DNA of 64,000 nt from an uncultured Bacteroidota bacterium (GCA_903842575.1 CAIMMM010000166.1:18841-82840), one strand, 5' to 3'. Numbered from the stretch's first letter, positions 8,594-18,716 are shown. Notes: generated by a model not told the origin, from the letters alone. Made by a program: numbers and translations.

Positions 8594-11128
8594 ATGAAAA
8601 ACAGTAAATATTTCGTAACTTTTTTGATTTTGTTAAGTTCCTTTTTAAACTATTCACAACAAAAACAAGACAAAGTAAAATTCAAGATAGAAGGTAAAGT
8701 TGTAGAAAAATCGATGAATACTCCTCTTGAATATGCTACATTGACATTTGTAAACACCAAAAACCCAAAAGCTATTTATGGTGGAATTACAAATTCTAAA
8801 GGGGAATTCAACATAGAAGTTGCCGAAGGAACTTATAATGTAAAAATTGAATTTATCTCTTTTAAACCTGTAGAAATAAAAAATAAATCAATCAATAAAA
8901 GCATAATATTAGGACTTATCGAACTTGAAGAAGACGCCACGCAATTAACTGAAGTAGTGGTTCGTGCTGAAAAAACTACGGTCGAAATTAAATTAGACAA
9001 AAAAGTGTATAATGTTGGGAAGGATATGATTGTAAAGGGTGGGACAGCCAGTGATGTTCTTGACAATGTGCCATCAGTAACTGTTGATGCAGATGGAAAT
9101 GTAGCCCTTCGTGGTAATGAAAATGTTAAAATCCTAATCGATGGAAGACCTTCAAATGCCATTAATATTGCCGATGCACTTCGAACAATTTCTGCTGATG
9201 CCTTAGATAAAATTGAAGTAATCACCAACCCATCAGCAAGATATGACGCCGAAGGCGGAGCAGGAATTATTAATGTTGTGCTAAAAAAAGGAAAAAATCA
9301 AGGAATCAATGGAACTCTTATTGGAACCGTTGGGGATCCAAAAAATTATAGTTTGGCATCAAACATAAATTATAAAAGTCAAAACTTCAATATCTTTTCA
9401 TCATTAGGATACAATGATAGTAAAGCACCTGGAAAATCATTAACCAATACAGATTACTTAAATCCAGATGGTTCCATACAAAAAACAATAAATGAAAGAA
9501 GCACACGTGAAAGAGGTCGGAAAGGCTTTAATTATAACATTGGAATGGATTGGTTTTTAGACAAAACCCTTACTTGGACAAATGCATTTACTTATAGAAA
9601 AAACAACGGTTCCAATCCGGATAATGTCCTTTTATACAATCATGAATCCAATAATACTTTTATTCGTAACAGATATAACGACCAATTTACACGAACAAGA
9701 GACATTGAATACAGTACAAATTTTACAAAAAAATTCAAAAAAGACGGACACAAACTTACAGTAGACGCTTCCTTTTCAAGTAATATAGATAATGACTTCT
9801 CCACAATAACTGATTTTATAATTGGTCAAGAGAGCTTAGCCACAAAGGAATCTACAAAAAATTTACAAACTCAAAATAAAAAATTAATCCAATCCGATTA
9901 TGTATTGCCCATTGGTAAAGACAGCCAATTTGAAGCAGGATATAAGGGAGATTTCAATGAATTACTTACGGATTTTAATGTTGGGAGTTTGGACAATAGT
10001 GAAAATTACACTCCTAATTTAAACTACACAAACAAACTGGATTACAAAGAAAAAATAAATGCCCTATACACACAATTTGGCACAAAAATCAATAAATTTT
10101 CCATGCTTTTTGGTATGCGATATGAAAATTCCAATATTGATATTAATCTTTTGACAACCAATAATTTTACCAACAAAAGATATGAAAATTTCTTTCCAAG
10201 CGCTTTCTTCACTTATCAAATAAATGAAGAAAGTACGGTTTCGTTAAATTACAGTAAAAGAATTTCTAGACCACGCTCCCGATTTATTAATCCGTTTTCA
10301 AATTATTCAAGTAACGTAAATATTTTTCAAGGAAATCCGAATATAAATCCATCCTTTACAGATGCTTACGATATTGGATACATGAAAAAATGGAATAAAG
10401 TAACCTTCTCAACCTCCATGTATTTTAATACATCTAAAGATGTTTTTCAATTTATTAGAAGGCCAAATGGAAATTATGTAGTATCGTCTGTTGTGGACGG
10501 AGCCGATATTCTGGATGTAAATGGTCAAGTGATACAAGTTGTTGGTGGAGCCGATGTTTTGACTCCAGTAATATTAGCAACACCCATAAATTTGGCGAGA
10601 GAGGATCGATTTGGATTTGAATTTAACATTAATTACACCCCTTATAAATGGTGGAAATTAAATGGTAATTTCAACTTTTTCCAAAGTAAAACTACGGGAG
10701 ATTATTCGTATACTTTAGCTAATACTAACGAAGTAATCAATGAAAACTTCGATAAAACATCGGCTTCTTGGTTTACTAAAATTTCATCTAAAATAACTTT
10801 ACCATATGCTATTGAATGGCAAACGAATGCCACCTATAATGCACCGCAAAACAATGCGCAAGGTAAAAGTTTGGGAGTAATGAGTGCTAATCTAGCTTTT
10901 AGTAAAGATGTATTAAAAGATAAAGCAACAATATCTCTTAACATAAGCGATGTATTTAATTCCAGAAAAAGAATTAATGAAACCCATTTAGCATCATTAA
11001 ATTCTTATAGTGAACAACAATGGAGACAAAGACAAATAAATCTTTCTTTTACGTACAGATTTAATAAACAGAAAAATGAAAAGGAAAAACCTAAAAAATC
11101 ACAACAAGATGATAGCGGTGATTTTTAA
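8594..11128 (+). CDS. TonB-linked outer-membrane beta-barrel receptor
   Basis: 844 residues. Signal peptide 1-21, then a carboxypeptidase-regulatory-like beta-sandwich (about 30-110, GKVVEKSMNTPLEYATL), a plug domain (about 130-225, with GGTASDVLDNVPSVTVD and NPSARYDAEGGAGIINVVLKKG) and a long barrel domain of the OMP_b-brl type. It is probably an energised outer-membrane importer, but the substrate cannot be read and there is no SusD or siderophore gene next to it. The polypeptide ends in a charged Lys/Glu/Asp tail beyond the usual terminal strand (SFTYRF), an unusual but not unique feature. Monocistronic, closed by a strong terminator. Confidence 0.85.
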   Translation: MKNSKYFVTFLILLSSFLNYSQQKQDKVKFKIEGKVVEKSMNTPLEYATLTFVNTKNPKAIYGGITNSKGEFNIEVAEGTYNVKIEFISFKPVEIKNKSINKSIILGLIELEEDATQLTEVVVRAEKTTVEIKLDKKVYNVGKDMIVKGGTASDVLDNVPSVTVDADGNVALRGNENVKILIDGRPSNAINIADALRTISADALDKIEVITNPSARYDAEGGAGIINVVLKKGKNQGINGTLIGTVGDPKNYSLASNINYKSQNFNIFSSLGYNDSKAPGKSLTNTDYLNPDGSIQKTINERSTRERGRKGFNYNIGMDWFLDKTLTWTNAFTYRKNNGSNPDNVLLYNHESNNTFIRNRYNDQFTRTRDIEYSTNFTKKFKKDGHKLTVDASFSSNIDNDFSTITDFIIGQESLATKESTKNLQTQNKKLIQSDYVLPIGKDSQFEAGYKGDFNELLTDFNVGSLDNSENYTPNLNYTNKLDYKEKINALYTQFGTKINKFSMLFGMRYENSNIDINLLTTNNFTNKRYENFFPSAFFTYQINEESTVSLNYSKRISRPRSRFINPFSNYSSNVNIFQGNPNINPSFTDAYDIGYMKKWNKVTFSTSMYFNTSKDVFQFIRRPNGNYVVSSVVDGADILDVNGQVIQVVGGADVLTPVILATPINLAREDRFGFEFNINYTPYKWWKLNGNFNFFQSKTTGDYSYTLANTNEVINENFDKTSASWFTKISSKITLPYAIEWQTNATYNAPQNNAQGKSLGVMSANLAFSKDVLKDKATISLNISDVFNSRKRINETHLASLNSYSEQQWRQRQINLSFTYRFNKQKNEKEKPKKSQQDDSGDF

Positions 11129-11141
11129 GGTTAATCAAATA

Positions 11142-11172
11142 AAAAAAGTCCTGATAAAATCAGGACTTTTTT
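11142..11172. terminator. bidirectional intrinsic terminator
   Basis: Perfect 14-base arms (11142-11155, 11159-11172) around GTCCTGAT, loop AAA, with A-run and T-run flanks. It separates the receptor gene from the convergent small membrane protein gene. Confidence 0.9.
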
Positions 11173-11191
11173 AGCAAAACATAACTTATTA

Positions 11192-11362
11192 CTAAGCTTG
11201 TTCTAATGCTTTCTTTGCTTTTCTTTCTTGTAATAATTCTCTAACACCTCCGAAGATCCAATAAGGAACAACGAACGTTAACAAAAACATCATTAACCAA
11301 AAACCAATTGTTAAAATGGTCAAGAAAGCTAAGAAACCTAAATACTGTGAAAATTCAAACAT
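11192..11362 (-). CDS. small single-pass or hairpin membrane protein of unknown function
   Basis: 56 residues from the ATG at 11362 (MFEFSQYLGFLAFLT...). An upstream TTG at 11392 would add ten residues but is less likely. It has a long hydrophobic stretch (residues 7-40) with a Trp and a Pro in the middle (LTFVVPYWIFGG), then a basic, helical tail ending KKALEQA. No family recognised. The clean start, bounded by a terminator on its 3' side and an A/T-rich leader on its 5' side, argues that it is a real gene. Confidence 0.6.
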   Translation of the reverse strand: MFEFSQYLGFLAFLTILTIGFWLMMFLLTFVVPYWIFGGVRELLQERKAKKALEQA

Positions 11363-11462
11363 GTTTTCCGGAATTTTTTGAATTATGAGCAAATGTAGAA
11401 CTATTATTTTTTTTTACCAATAAAAACCAAATCATTTTTAAAAAATAGTTTTTATACGTAAA

Positions 11463-11493
11463 TTTGAACTTGTAAATTTAATATATAATTTCG
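11463..11493 (+). promoter_or_regulatory. candidate promoter of fumC
   Basis: TTTG (11463-11466), 19 bases, TAATTTCG (11486-11493): seven of eight matches to the TAnnTTTG element with correct spacing, 28 bases before the fumC ATG. Confidence 0.45.
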
Positions 11494-11521
11494 ATACTTA
11501 TCTAAACAAATCAACAACCAA

Positions 11522-12919
11522 ATGGAATACAGAATAGAAAAAGATACAATGGGAGAAGTTCAGGTGCCAGCTGATAAATATTGGGGGGCACAAACAGAAC
11601 GTTCTCGCAACAATTTTAAAATTGGACCATCGGCGTCAATGCCAAAAGAAATTATTGAAGGTTTTGCTTATTTGAAAAAAGCTGCCGCTTATGCTAATTG
11701 CGATTTAGGCGTACTTTCAACTCAAAAACGCGATGCCATTGCACAAGTTTGTGAAGAAATTCTAGCCGGAAAATTAGTTAATGAGTTTCCGTTGGTTATT
11801 TGGCAAACTGGTTCAGGGACACAAAGTAACATGAACGTGAATGAAGTGATTGCCAATCGTGCACAAGTCTTAGCTGGTTTTAAAATTGGGGAAGGCCAAC
11901 CAGTTGTAAAAGCCAATGACGATGTTAACAAATCTCAATCCTCCAACGACACTTTCCCAACGGGAATGCATATTGCTTGTTACAAAGCTGCTGTAGAAAT
12001 CACCATTCCAGGAGTTGAAAAACTACGCGATACGCTGCAAGCCAAAGCCATCGAATTTAATACCGTTGTAAAAATTGGCCGTACCCATTTAATGGATGCA
12101 ACACCTTTGACATTAGGACAAGAAATCTCGGGTTATGTTGCTCAATTGAACTACGGCATTAAAGCCTTAAAAAACACCTTATCACACCTTTCAGAAGTTG
12201 CTCTTGGTGGAACTGCCGTTGGAACAGGGCTTAACACCCCTGATGGTTATGATGTGAAAGTTGCCGAATATATAGCCAAGTTTACTGGTCATCCCTTTGT
12301 AACAGCACCCAATAAATTTGAAGCGCTAGCATCCCACGATGCTATTGTAGAAAGTCATGGCGCTTTAAAACAATTGGCCGTTTCCTTAAATAAAATTGCC
12401 AATGATGTAAGACTTTTAGCCTCTGGACCACGCTCTGGAATTGGAGAAATTATCATTCCCGAAAACGAACCTGGCTCCTCCATTATGCCTGGAAAAGTAA
12501 ATCCAACACAATGCGAAGCCCTAACCATGGTTTGCGCGCAAGTTATTGGAAACGATGTAGCCATCACGGTTGGTGGCATGCAAGGACATTATGAATTGAA
12601 TGTTTTTAAACCAGTTATGGCTGCCAACTTCCTGCAATCAGCTCGATTGTTAGGTGATGCTTGTATGTCATTCGACGAACATTGCGCCAGCGGTATTGAG
12701 CCCAACCACAAACGAATCAAAGAATTAGTAGATAATTCGCTAATGCTAGTTACCGCTTTAAATACCAAAATTGGATATTACAAATCGGCTGAAATTGCAC
12801 AAACAGCTCACAAAAACGGCACTACTTTAAAACAAGAAGCTGTTCGATTGGGTTATGTTACTGCCGAAGATTTTGATGCTTGGGTAAAACCCGAAGAAAT
12901 GGTGGGTAGCCTCAAGTAA
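11522..12919 (+). CDS. fumC: fumarate hydratase class II
   Basis: 465 residues, the normal length for the iron-independent homotetrameric fumarase. It interconverts fumarate and L-malate in the citric acid cycle. The opening [21 protein letters not shown], the middle [25 protein letters not shown] and the superfamily signature [15 protein letters not shown] (around residue 320) carrying the catalytic loop serine are all present. Aspartase is excluded by the fumarase-type [10 protein letters not shown] and overall pattern. Single gene between its own promoter and a terminator. Confidence 0.95.
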   Translation: MEYRIEKDTMGEVQVPADKYWGAQTERSRNNFKIGPSASMPKEIIEGFAYLKKAAAYANCDLGVLSTQKRDAIAQVCEEILAGKLVNEFPLVIWQTGSGTQSNMNVNEVIANRAQVLAGFKIGEGQPVVKANDDVNKSQSSNDTFPTGMHIACYKAAVEITIPGVEKLRDTLQAKAIEFNTVVKIGRTHLMDATPLTLGQEISGYVAQLNYGIKALKNTLSHLSEVALGGTAVGTGLNTPDGYDVKVAEYIAKFTGHPFVTAPNKFEALASHDAIVESHGALKQLAVSLNKIANDVRLLASGPRSGIGEIIIPENEPGSSIMPGKVNPTQCEALTMVCAQVIGNDVAITVGGMQGHYELNVFKPVMAANFLQSARLLGDACMSFDEHCASGIEPNHKRIKELVDNSLMLVTALNTKIGYYKSAEIAQTAHKNGTTLKQEAVRLGYVTAEDFDAWVKPEEMVGSLK

Positions 12920-12942
12920 TTGTTATTTTATAATTAAAAATT

Positions 12943-12970
12943 AACCTGTAATCATATTGCAGGTTTTTTT
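12943..12970 (+). terminator. intrinsic terminator of fumC
   Basis: Arms 12943-12952 and 12956-12965 form a 10-bp stem with one G-T pair and the loop CAT, followed by five more T residues. It ends 25 bases before the nhaA ATG. Confidence 0.85.
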
Positions 12971-12995
12971 ATCTTTGAAATTAACTATACCAACA

Positions 12996-14156
12996 ATGAA
13001 AGTAACCAAAATATTTAATAATTTTTTCCAAAGTGAAAAAGCTGGAGGTATAATTTTAATCTTTTGTACTTTACTTTCATTAACGCTTGCTAATTCATCC
13101 GTGGGTGAAAACTACATGCATTTTTGGCATATTGAAATGGGGGGTCACAGCGTTGGACATTGGATTAATGATGGTTTGATGACAATTTTCTTTCTGCTCA
13201 TCGGACTTGAATTAGAACGAGAAATTTACAATGGTGAACTTTCCGATATTAAAAACGCTTTGCTACCTATTTCTGCCGCAATTGGAGGTATGATAATTCC
13301 AGCTGGTTTGTTTTTACTTTTAAATTTTGGAACGTCAACCCAATCTGGAGCTGGAATACCAATGGCTACTGATATTGCTTTTGCACTTGGGATATTGTCC
13401 TTATTAGGAAATAAAGTGCCGACTTCTTTAAAAGTATTGTTAACCGCATTGGCTGTGATTGACGACTTGGGCGCCATACTCATTATTGCCATTTTTTATA
13501 CTGGGGATTTGAATTGGATAAATTTAGGAATCGCATTGTCAATTTTTGGAATACTTTTAATTCTAAACCGATTGAAAGTCCACAACTTAATTCCCTATTT
13601 AATTGGTGGAGTTTTTATGTGGTATTTTATGTTAAACTCGGGCGTTCATGCCACCATTATTGGGGTTTTATTGGCGTTTGCTATTCCGTTTGGTAAAGGA
13701 GATGAAAAATCTAGTTCCTATATTTTGCAAAGTTGGTTGCATTTGCCTGTTGCCTTTATTGTACTTCCACTTTTCGCTTTAGCCAATACAGCTATCGTAA
13801 TTAATTCCGATTGGCATCATGCCTTGATACAAAAATATACGTTAGGAATTGTATTGGGTTTAATCCTTGGAAAACCAATAGGAATAGTACTTTTTAGCTA
13901 TTTATCGGTGAAATTTAAAATTTGTAAACTCCCCGAAGATGTCAACTGGAAAGCGGTAATTGGCGTCGGATTTCTAGGCGGCATTGGTTTCACTATGTCC
14001 ATTTTTATTACACTCCTCGCCTTCTCTGATGCCGAACATATTGACAATTCAAAAGTAATGATAATCCTCTCCTCTTTAGTAGCTGGTATTATTGGCTATT
14101 TTTATTTGAAAACTGTTTTAAAAACGGATGTTGTAGACGAAATTGAGGAGTTATAA
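12996..14156 (+). CDS. nhaA: Na+/H+ antiporter NhaA
   Basis: 386 residues from the ATG at 12996. The longer frame from a TTG at 12957 starts inside the fumC terminator, so it is rejected. About 12 membrane helices. The ion-binding aspartates of NhaA are visible: ATDIAFALGIL (Asp133 equivalent) and TALAVIDDLGAILI (Asp163/Asp164 equivalents). It exchanges cytoplasmic Na+ or Li+ for external protons, giving salt and alkaline-pH tolerance. The long periplasmic stretch after the first helix (GENYMHFWHIEMGGHSVGHW) is typical. Stands alone. Confidence 0.93.
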   Translation: MKVTKIFNNFFQSEKAGGIILIFCTLLSLTLANSSVGENYMHFWHIEMGGHSVGHWINDGLMTIFFLLIGLELEREIYNGELSDIKNALLPISAAIGGMIIPAGLFLLLNFGTSTQSGAGIPMATDIAFALGILSLLGNKVPTSLKVLLTALAVIDDLGAILIIAIFYTGDLNWINLGIALSIFGILLILNRLKVHNLIPYLIGGVFMWYFMLNSGVHATIIGVLLAFAIPFGKGDEKSSSYILQSWLHLPVAFIVLPLFALANTAIVINSDWHHALIQKYTLGIVLGLILGKPIGIVLFSYLSVKFKICKLPEDVNWKAVIGVGFLGGIGFTMSIFITLLAFSDAEHIDNSKVMIILSSLVAGIIGYFYLKTVLKTDVVDEIEEL

Positions 14157-14175
14157 TCCGCTAATTCATAATTAA

Positions 14176-15246
14176 TCAATACCACTTTTTCTTCTTGAAA
14201 TAATAACCCATTCCCATAAGTAAAAGTAGCATGCCACCAATGATAACGAAATAACCATATTTCCAGTGCAATTCGGGCATGTTGTCAAAGTTCATTCCAT
14301 ATACCCCAACAATAAATGTCAAAGGCATGAAGAATACCGAAACAACGGTTAGGGTTTTCATTACCTCATTCATTTTGTGATTTTGCGCCGAAAAAAAGAA
14401 GTTCGAAGCACTATCAAGTGTGGTCATATCATATTCTATTTGCTCTAAAAGTTCCAAACTTTTTTGATGCAATCGATCAAAAAAACTATAGTTCTCATTT
14501 TCAATGGCATTAAAAACATTATCATCCTTCATGCTTTTTATCGAATATAAAGAATCCCGTAATGGAACAATGGAACGTTTTATAAAGTTGAAATTATCGC
14601 GATGTTTTTCTATATGCTCTAAAATTTCGGGACTTGTATTTGTTTTTGACAAATTGATTAATTCCTCTACATTATCTTCTTCGCTTTCAATCGTTACATA
14701 AAAATTTTCCATAATGGCATCAAGAAGCAAATACAATAAATAATCCGCTTTCCTTTCTCTAACAATACCTGAATGAGTTCTGATTCGATCCCGAATGTGT
14801 GTAAAAAAATCACTCGATTTTTCTTGAAATGACACCAATATATCATTTTTCAACAAGAAGCTAATTTGCTCCACTTTAATATTATCTGAGTTTTCAACGG
14901 GCAATAACGACTTGATATTAAAAAATAAAACATCATGATATTCATCTAGTTTCGTTCTTTTAGTGGTATTAAGAATGTCGCTCAACATAAAATCATCCAC
15001 CTTTAGATAAGAACCAATAGTTTTGATAAGTTCAACATTGTTTAAACCGTGTACATTCAACCAATTTACTTTTGAACTGTCCAAACTTGTATGTAGATGA
15101 GTACTTTCAAATTCTTTGAATTCTATTAGATCATTGATATCATAAACAAACAATTGCATGGCTGTTTTAATCTCTTTATGACTACCGGTATATTCCAACA
15201 AGGAAGGATGAACTTTCTTCCCTCTTTTATATTTTATTTTTCGCAT
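14176..15246 (-). CDS. corA: CorA-family magnesium/cobalt transporter
   Basis: 356 residues from the ATG at 15246; a TTG nine codons earlier is rejected. The large cytoplasmic N-terminal domain is acidic and helical. Two membrane helices lie at the extreme C-terminus, separated by the selectivity signature YGMNFDNMPEL, the GMN motif of the family. The cytoplasmic tail ends in a lysine-rich KKKKW segment. It forms a pentameric Mg2+ channel. Convergent with nhaA (19 bases between stops) and divergent from hutI (67 bases between starts). Confidence 0.9.
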   Translation of the reverse strand: MRKIKYKRGKKVHPSLLEYTGSHKEIKTAMQLFVYDINDLIEFKEFESTHLHTSLDSSKVNWLNVHGLNNVELIKTIGSYLKVDDFMLSDILNTTKRTKLDEYHDVLFFNIKSLLPVENSDNIKVEQISFLLKNDILVSFQEKSSDFFTHIRDRIRTHSGIVRERKADYLLYLLLDAIMENFYVTIESEEDNVEELINLSKTNTSPEILEHIEKHRDNFNFIKRSIVPLRDSLYSIKSMKDDNVFNAIENENYSFFDRLHQKSLELLEQIEYDMTTLDSASNFFFSAQNHKMNEVMKTLTVVSVFFMPLTFIVGVYGMNFDNMPELHWKYGYFVIIGGMLLLLMGMGYYFKKKKWY

Positions 15247-15313
15247 TTGTCTAATTTTGCTTAAAAATAACAATAATTATTTTTTTCAAACTATTTTTAC
15301 CAAAAATGATTTC

Positions 15314-16552
15314 ATGACAACCTTAATCACCAACATAAAAGAACTTCTTCAAGTTAGAGAAACATCAATATCTAAAGTTTCCGGAAAGGAAATGGTGAAT
15401 TTGCCAACCATCAAAAATGCGTTTCTTTTACTAGAGAATGACGTCATTGCTGCTTTTGGAACTATGGAGAATTGTCCCAAAATCAATGCTGATAAAACGA
15501 TTGATGCTACAGGACGAATTGTATTCCCAACCTGGTGCGATAGTCATACCCATATTGTCTATGCTGGCAACCGCGAGCAGGAATTTGTAGACAGAATTAA
15601 CGGGCTTTCCTATGAAGAAATCGCCAATCGTGGTGGTGGGATTCTCAATTCGGCCAAACGATTAAACGAAACTTCCGAAGAAGAAATTTACAACCAATCC
15701 AAAGAGCGTTTGGAAGAAATAATGCAACTCGGAACAGGAGCTGTGGAAATTAAATCGGGTTATGGATTAACGGTAGAAGGCGAATTGAAAATGCTGCGTG
15801 TTATCAAAAAACTGGGTGAAAATTATCCTATAAAAATTAAAGCCACTTTCCTAGGTGCTCATGCATTTCCCACGGAATACAAAGAAAATCATGCGGCATA
15901 TATTGATTTAATTATCAACGAAATGTTACCCAAAATTGCCGCAGAAAACCTCGCAGATTATATTGATGCTTTTCTTGAAACGGGTTATTTTTCTATAGAT
16001 GAAACCGAAAAAATTATGGAAGCTGGAAAACAATATGGCTTGCAGGCAAAAATTCACGTCAATCAATTTACTGCCATTAATGGAATTGCAGCTTGTATAA
16101 AACACAAGGCGCTAACAGTTGACCATCTTGAAATTGTTACCGATGAAGATATTGAAGCCTTAAAAAATAGCGATACAATGGCAGTGGCATTACCAAGTTG
16201 CTCCTATTTCATTAGTATTCCCTATACTCCAGCCCGAAAGATGATTGATGCAGGTTTACCACTAGCATTAGCCACCGATTTTAATCCGGGAACCACACCG
16301 TCAGGAAATATGAATTTTGTGGTGGCAACGGCTTGCATTAAAATGAAAATGACTCCCGAAGAAGCCATCAATGCAGCCACAATAAATGGTGCGTATGCTA
16401 TGGGGATTTCGGAAACTCACGGGAGTATTACCGTGGAAAAAAAAGCCAATATCATCATCACAAAACCTATAAGTTCCTACTATCAATTACCCTATGCTTT
16501 TGGTAGCAATTTGATTGATAAAGTGATTATTGAAGGGAAAACAATCCTATAA
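15314..16552 (+). CDS. hutI: imidazolonepropionase
   Basis: 412 residues from the ATG at 15314, the usual family length; the longer frame begins at a TTG inside the corA leader. It hydrolyses 4-imidazolone-5-propionate to N-formimidoyl-L-glutamate, the third step of histidine degradation. It is an amidohydrolase with the metal-ligand motif DSHTHIVYAG, later ligands in HVNQF, VDHLE and LATDFNPG, and the EIKSGYGL segment of the active site. The next enzyme of the path (hutG) is 1 kb downstream but on the far side of an unrelated minus-strand gene. hutH and hutU are not in the window. Confidence 0.93.
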   Translation: MTTLITNIKELLQVRETSISKVSGKEMVNLPTIKNAFLLLENDVIAAFGTMENCPKINADKTIDATGRIVFPTWCDSHTHIVYAGNREQEFVDRINGLSYEEIANRGGGILNSAKRLNETSEEEIYNQSKERLEEIMQLGTGAVEIKSGYGLTVEGELKMLRVIKKLGENYPIKIKATFLGAHAFPTEYKENHAAYIDLIINEMLPKIAAENLADYIDAFLETGYFSIDETEKIMEAGKQYGLQAKIHVNQFTAINGIAACIKHKALTVDHLEIVTDEDIEALKNSDTMAVALPSCSYFISIPYTPARKMIDAGLPLALATDFNPGTTPSGNMNFVVATACIKMKMTPEEAINAATINGAYAMGISETHGSITVEKKANIIITKPISSYYQLPYAFGSNLIDKVIIEGKTIL

Positions 16553-16590
16553 AAAAATCTCCATTCAGAAATTCCGAATGGAGATTTTTT
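16552..16590. terminator. bidirectional intrinsic terminator after hutI
   Basis: Perfect 15-base arms 16552-16566 and 16576-16590 (core TCTCCATTC), 9-base loop, A-run before and T-run after. It serves hutI and the convergent coiled-coil gene. Confidence 0.9.
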
Positions 16591-16608
16591 ACTTTATTAA
16601 ACTAAATT

Positions 16609-17493
16609 TTATTTTAGTGAAAAACTTGATTTTGAAACCAATTCTCCTTTGTCAAATACATTTACAAAATAGGTGCCTTTGGCAAAATCTTTTCCTGGTA
16701 AATCTTCTGAAACATCCACCGTTTTGTTTTCATATTTTACTGTAGTAGTAAAACTGTAAGTCAATGTATTTTCACCTAAAGTAACAGTAGCTTTATCCCC
16801 AACAACATTGTTTTTACTGTCGATAACTTGTACATAGTATAATTTATCTCCAGATTTAGCAATTTTATTCTCGGCGACAGTAAAACTTATTTTCAAAATA
16901 TCAGTTCTACTTGCTTTTTCTGTAGCAATTTGTTTTCCAGAACTTCTTAATTTATAAGCTGCTGTTTTTAAATTAGTGATAGCTAATTTAGACCCTTTTT
17001 CAACGGTTTTAGCTAATTCTTCATTTTGTCCAACTAAAACTTGATTGTATTTTTTAGAATCCTCTAAAATAACTTTTGTACTATCTATTTTTGTAGTTAA
17101 TGAGGTGTTTTCCTTTTTCAAAACATCAACTTCTTGCATCAAATTTTTCATTTTTTCCTCAAGAGCATTAAATTGCTGTTTGTATTTTGATAAAGTAGCT
17201 ACATCTCCTTTAGATTTTTTCAATTCAGCCATTAATTTCACAACTTTATCTCGTTCTGCAATTAATTCTTCTGACATGGATGTGTTTTCGGCAATCGCAC
17301 TATCATACGTAGCTTTAAGTTCCGCTAAATCTTTTAAAACCGCTTCTTTTTCAGATTTTGTGTCCTTAATTTCTGTTTGCAATGTTTTGGCATCAGTTGT
17401 TAATTTAAATATGTAAACCAAACTTCCCACCAACGAAAAGATTAATATTGCTATAATTGCCTTTAATTTTGAATTGTTATTCGGATTTTCCAT
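16609..17493 (-). CDS. membrane-anchored coiled-coil protein of unknown function
   Basis: 294 residues. There is a short N-terminal cytoplasmic stretch, one membrane helix (about residues 11-29), then a long heptad-patterned coiled coil (about 35-165, rich in Lys/Glu/Leu) and a compact beta-rich C-terminal domain (about 185-294, with YYVQVIDSKNNVVGD and GTYFVNVFDKGELV). No catalytic motif. The layout suggests an envelope-spanning structural or scaffold protein with the coiled coil in the periplasm. I recognise it only as a type common in flavobacteria. It sits between hutI and hutG on the opposite strand. Confidence 0.7.
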   Translation of the reverse strand: MENPNNNSKLKAIIAILIFSLVGSLVYIFKLTTDAKTLQTEIKDTKSEKEAVLKDLAELKATYDSAIAENTSMSEELIAERDKVVKLMAELKKSKGDVATLSKYKQQFNALEEKMKNLMQEVDVLKKENTSLTTKIDSTKVILEDSKKYNQVLVGQNEELAKTVEKGSKLAITNLKTAAYKLRSSGKQIATEKASRTDILKISFTVAENKIAKSGDKLYYVQVIDSKNNVVGDKATVTLGENTLTYSFTTTVKYENKTVDVSEDLPGKDFAKGTYFVNVFDKGELVSKSSFSLK

Positions 17494-17588
17494 AAATTAT
17501 TATTTTTTTATTAAACAAATTTAATAATATTTATTTTAGTAACGATAGATAAACAATTATATTATATTTTTGAACAATAGATTTTTTT

Positions 17589-18623
17589 ATGGAAAAACTG
17601 ATTCCTTTTACAATATCTGACTTAGCCAAGCTTACTAGCCACCGAAGTGGTGAGGTAAAATTTGGCGAAAAAATGATTACCATTCCAAAAGAAGAAAACA
17701 AAATTGAATTTCTAAAAAAAAGTGATGCAAAATATGTCCTTTTTGGAATCCCCGAAGATGTGGGCGTTCGTGCCAATTTTGGTCGTCCAGGAACAGCCTC
17801 TGCGTGGGAAAGTGCCATTAACAGTATTGCCAATATTCAACACAATCGATTTTGCAAAGGAAGTCAAATCATTATTTTGGGCACATTGGATGTATCCGAA
17901 GAAATGGAGGAAGCCAAAGATTTGGACTTTCATTTAACTACAGACCGTCAAAAACTAAATACTTTAGTTGAAAACATAGATAAAGAAGTCGTACATATTG
18001 TCACTTCCATTATAAAATGCGGTAAAACACCTATCATTATTGGTGGCGGACACAACAATGCTTACGGCAACATTAAAGGAACTGCTTTAGGATTGGGCAA
18101 ACCTATAAACGCCATCAACTTTGATGCGCATTCCGATTTTAGAATCCTGGAAGGAAGACACAGCGGGAATGGCTTTTCCTATGCGTATGAAGAAGGATTC
18201 TTGAAAAAATATTTCATTTTTGGACTGCATGAAAATTATACCTCCAAAAACGTATTGGATATCTTAAAGAAAATTGAAGACCGCGTAACTTTTAATACTT
18301 ATGATGAAATAAAAGTTAGGCAGGAGAAGAACTACCAACAAGAAATGAATACCGCTTTGGAATTCATAAAAAATGATGCCTACGGAATTGAAATTGACTT
18401 AGATTCGCTACCCAACATTGCCACCAGTGCTATGACCATGAGTGGTTTTTCGGTGGAAGAATTGCGACAGTTTATTTCCTTTTTTGGCAAAAACCCCAAC
18501 GCCGCCTATTTGCATATCTGCGAAGGTGCTCCCGAACTGGGAGAAGAAAAAAACAACCACCTCATCGGAAAATTAATTGGCTACCTGATTACTGATTTTA
18601 TTAAGTCGAGAAAAGAGGTCTAG
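17589..18623 (+). CDS. hutG: formimidoylglutamase (arginase/ureohydrolase family)
   Basis: 344 residues. It cleaves N-formimidoyl-L-glutamate to glutamate plus formamide, following HutI. Ureohydrolase metal motifs are recognisable: GGGHNNAYGN (first Mn ligand His), NFDAHSDF (DAHxD) and the later EIDLDSLPN, which keeps the two DxD ligands but lacks the final aspartate of the classical SxDxDxxDP motif. Vicinity to hutI supports the hut assignment over agmatinase or arginase. The N-terminal region before residue 60 is specific to this branch. The ATG at 17589 follows a TATTTTTG -7-like element at 17565. Confidence 0.82.
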   Translation: MEKLIPFTISDLAKLTSHRSGEVKFGEKMITIPKEENKIEFLKKSDAKYVLFGIPEDVGVRANFGRPGTASAWESAINSIANIQHNRFCKGSQIIILGTLDVSEEMEEAKDLDFHLTTDRQKLNTLVENIDKEVVHIVTSIIKCGKTPIIIGGGHNNAYGNIKGTALGLGKPINAINFDAHSDFRILEGRHSGNGFSYAYEEGFLKKYFIFGLHENYTSKNVLDILKKIEDRVTFNTYDEIKVRQEKNYQQEMNTALEFIKNDAYGIEIDLDSLPNIATSAMTMSGFSVEELRQFISFFGKNPNAAYLHICEGAPELGEEKNNHLIGKLIGYLITDFIKSRKEV

Positions 18624-18651
18624 AAAGGGAATATTCATTTGATTTTTGACT

Positions 18652-18684
18652 TTTGCCATTTGACGAACAAAAACCCTATCTTTG
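18652..18684 (+). promoter_or_regulatory. Bacteroidota-type promoter of the DEAD-box helicase gene
   Basis: TTTG (18652-18655), 21 bases, TATCTTTG (18677-18684): an exact match to the -33/-7 consensus. It predicts a leader of about 25-30 bases before the ATG at 18717. Confidence 0.65.
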
Positions 18685-18716
18685 ACCCGACTTGCACTTA
18701 ATCGTAAGTCTATTTT

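Noticed and set aside
12957..12995. Longer NhaA start at a TTG
   Set aside because: It would begin inside the fumC terminator; the ATG at 12996 gives the normal length and N-terminus.
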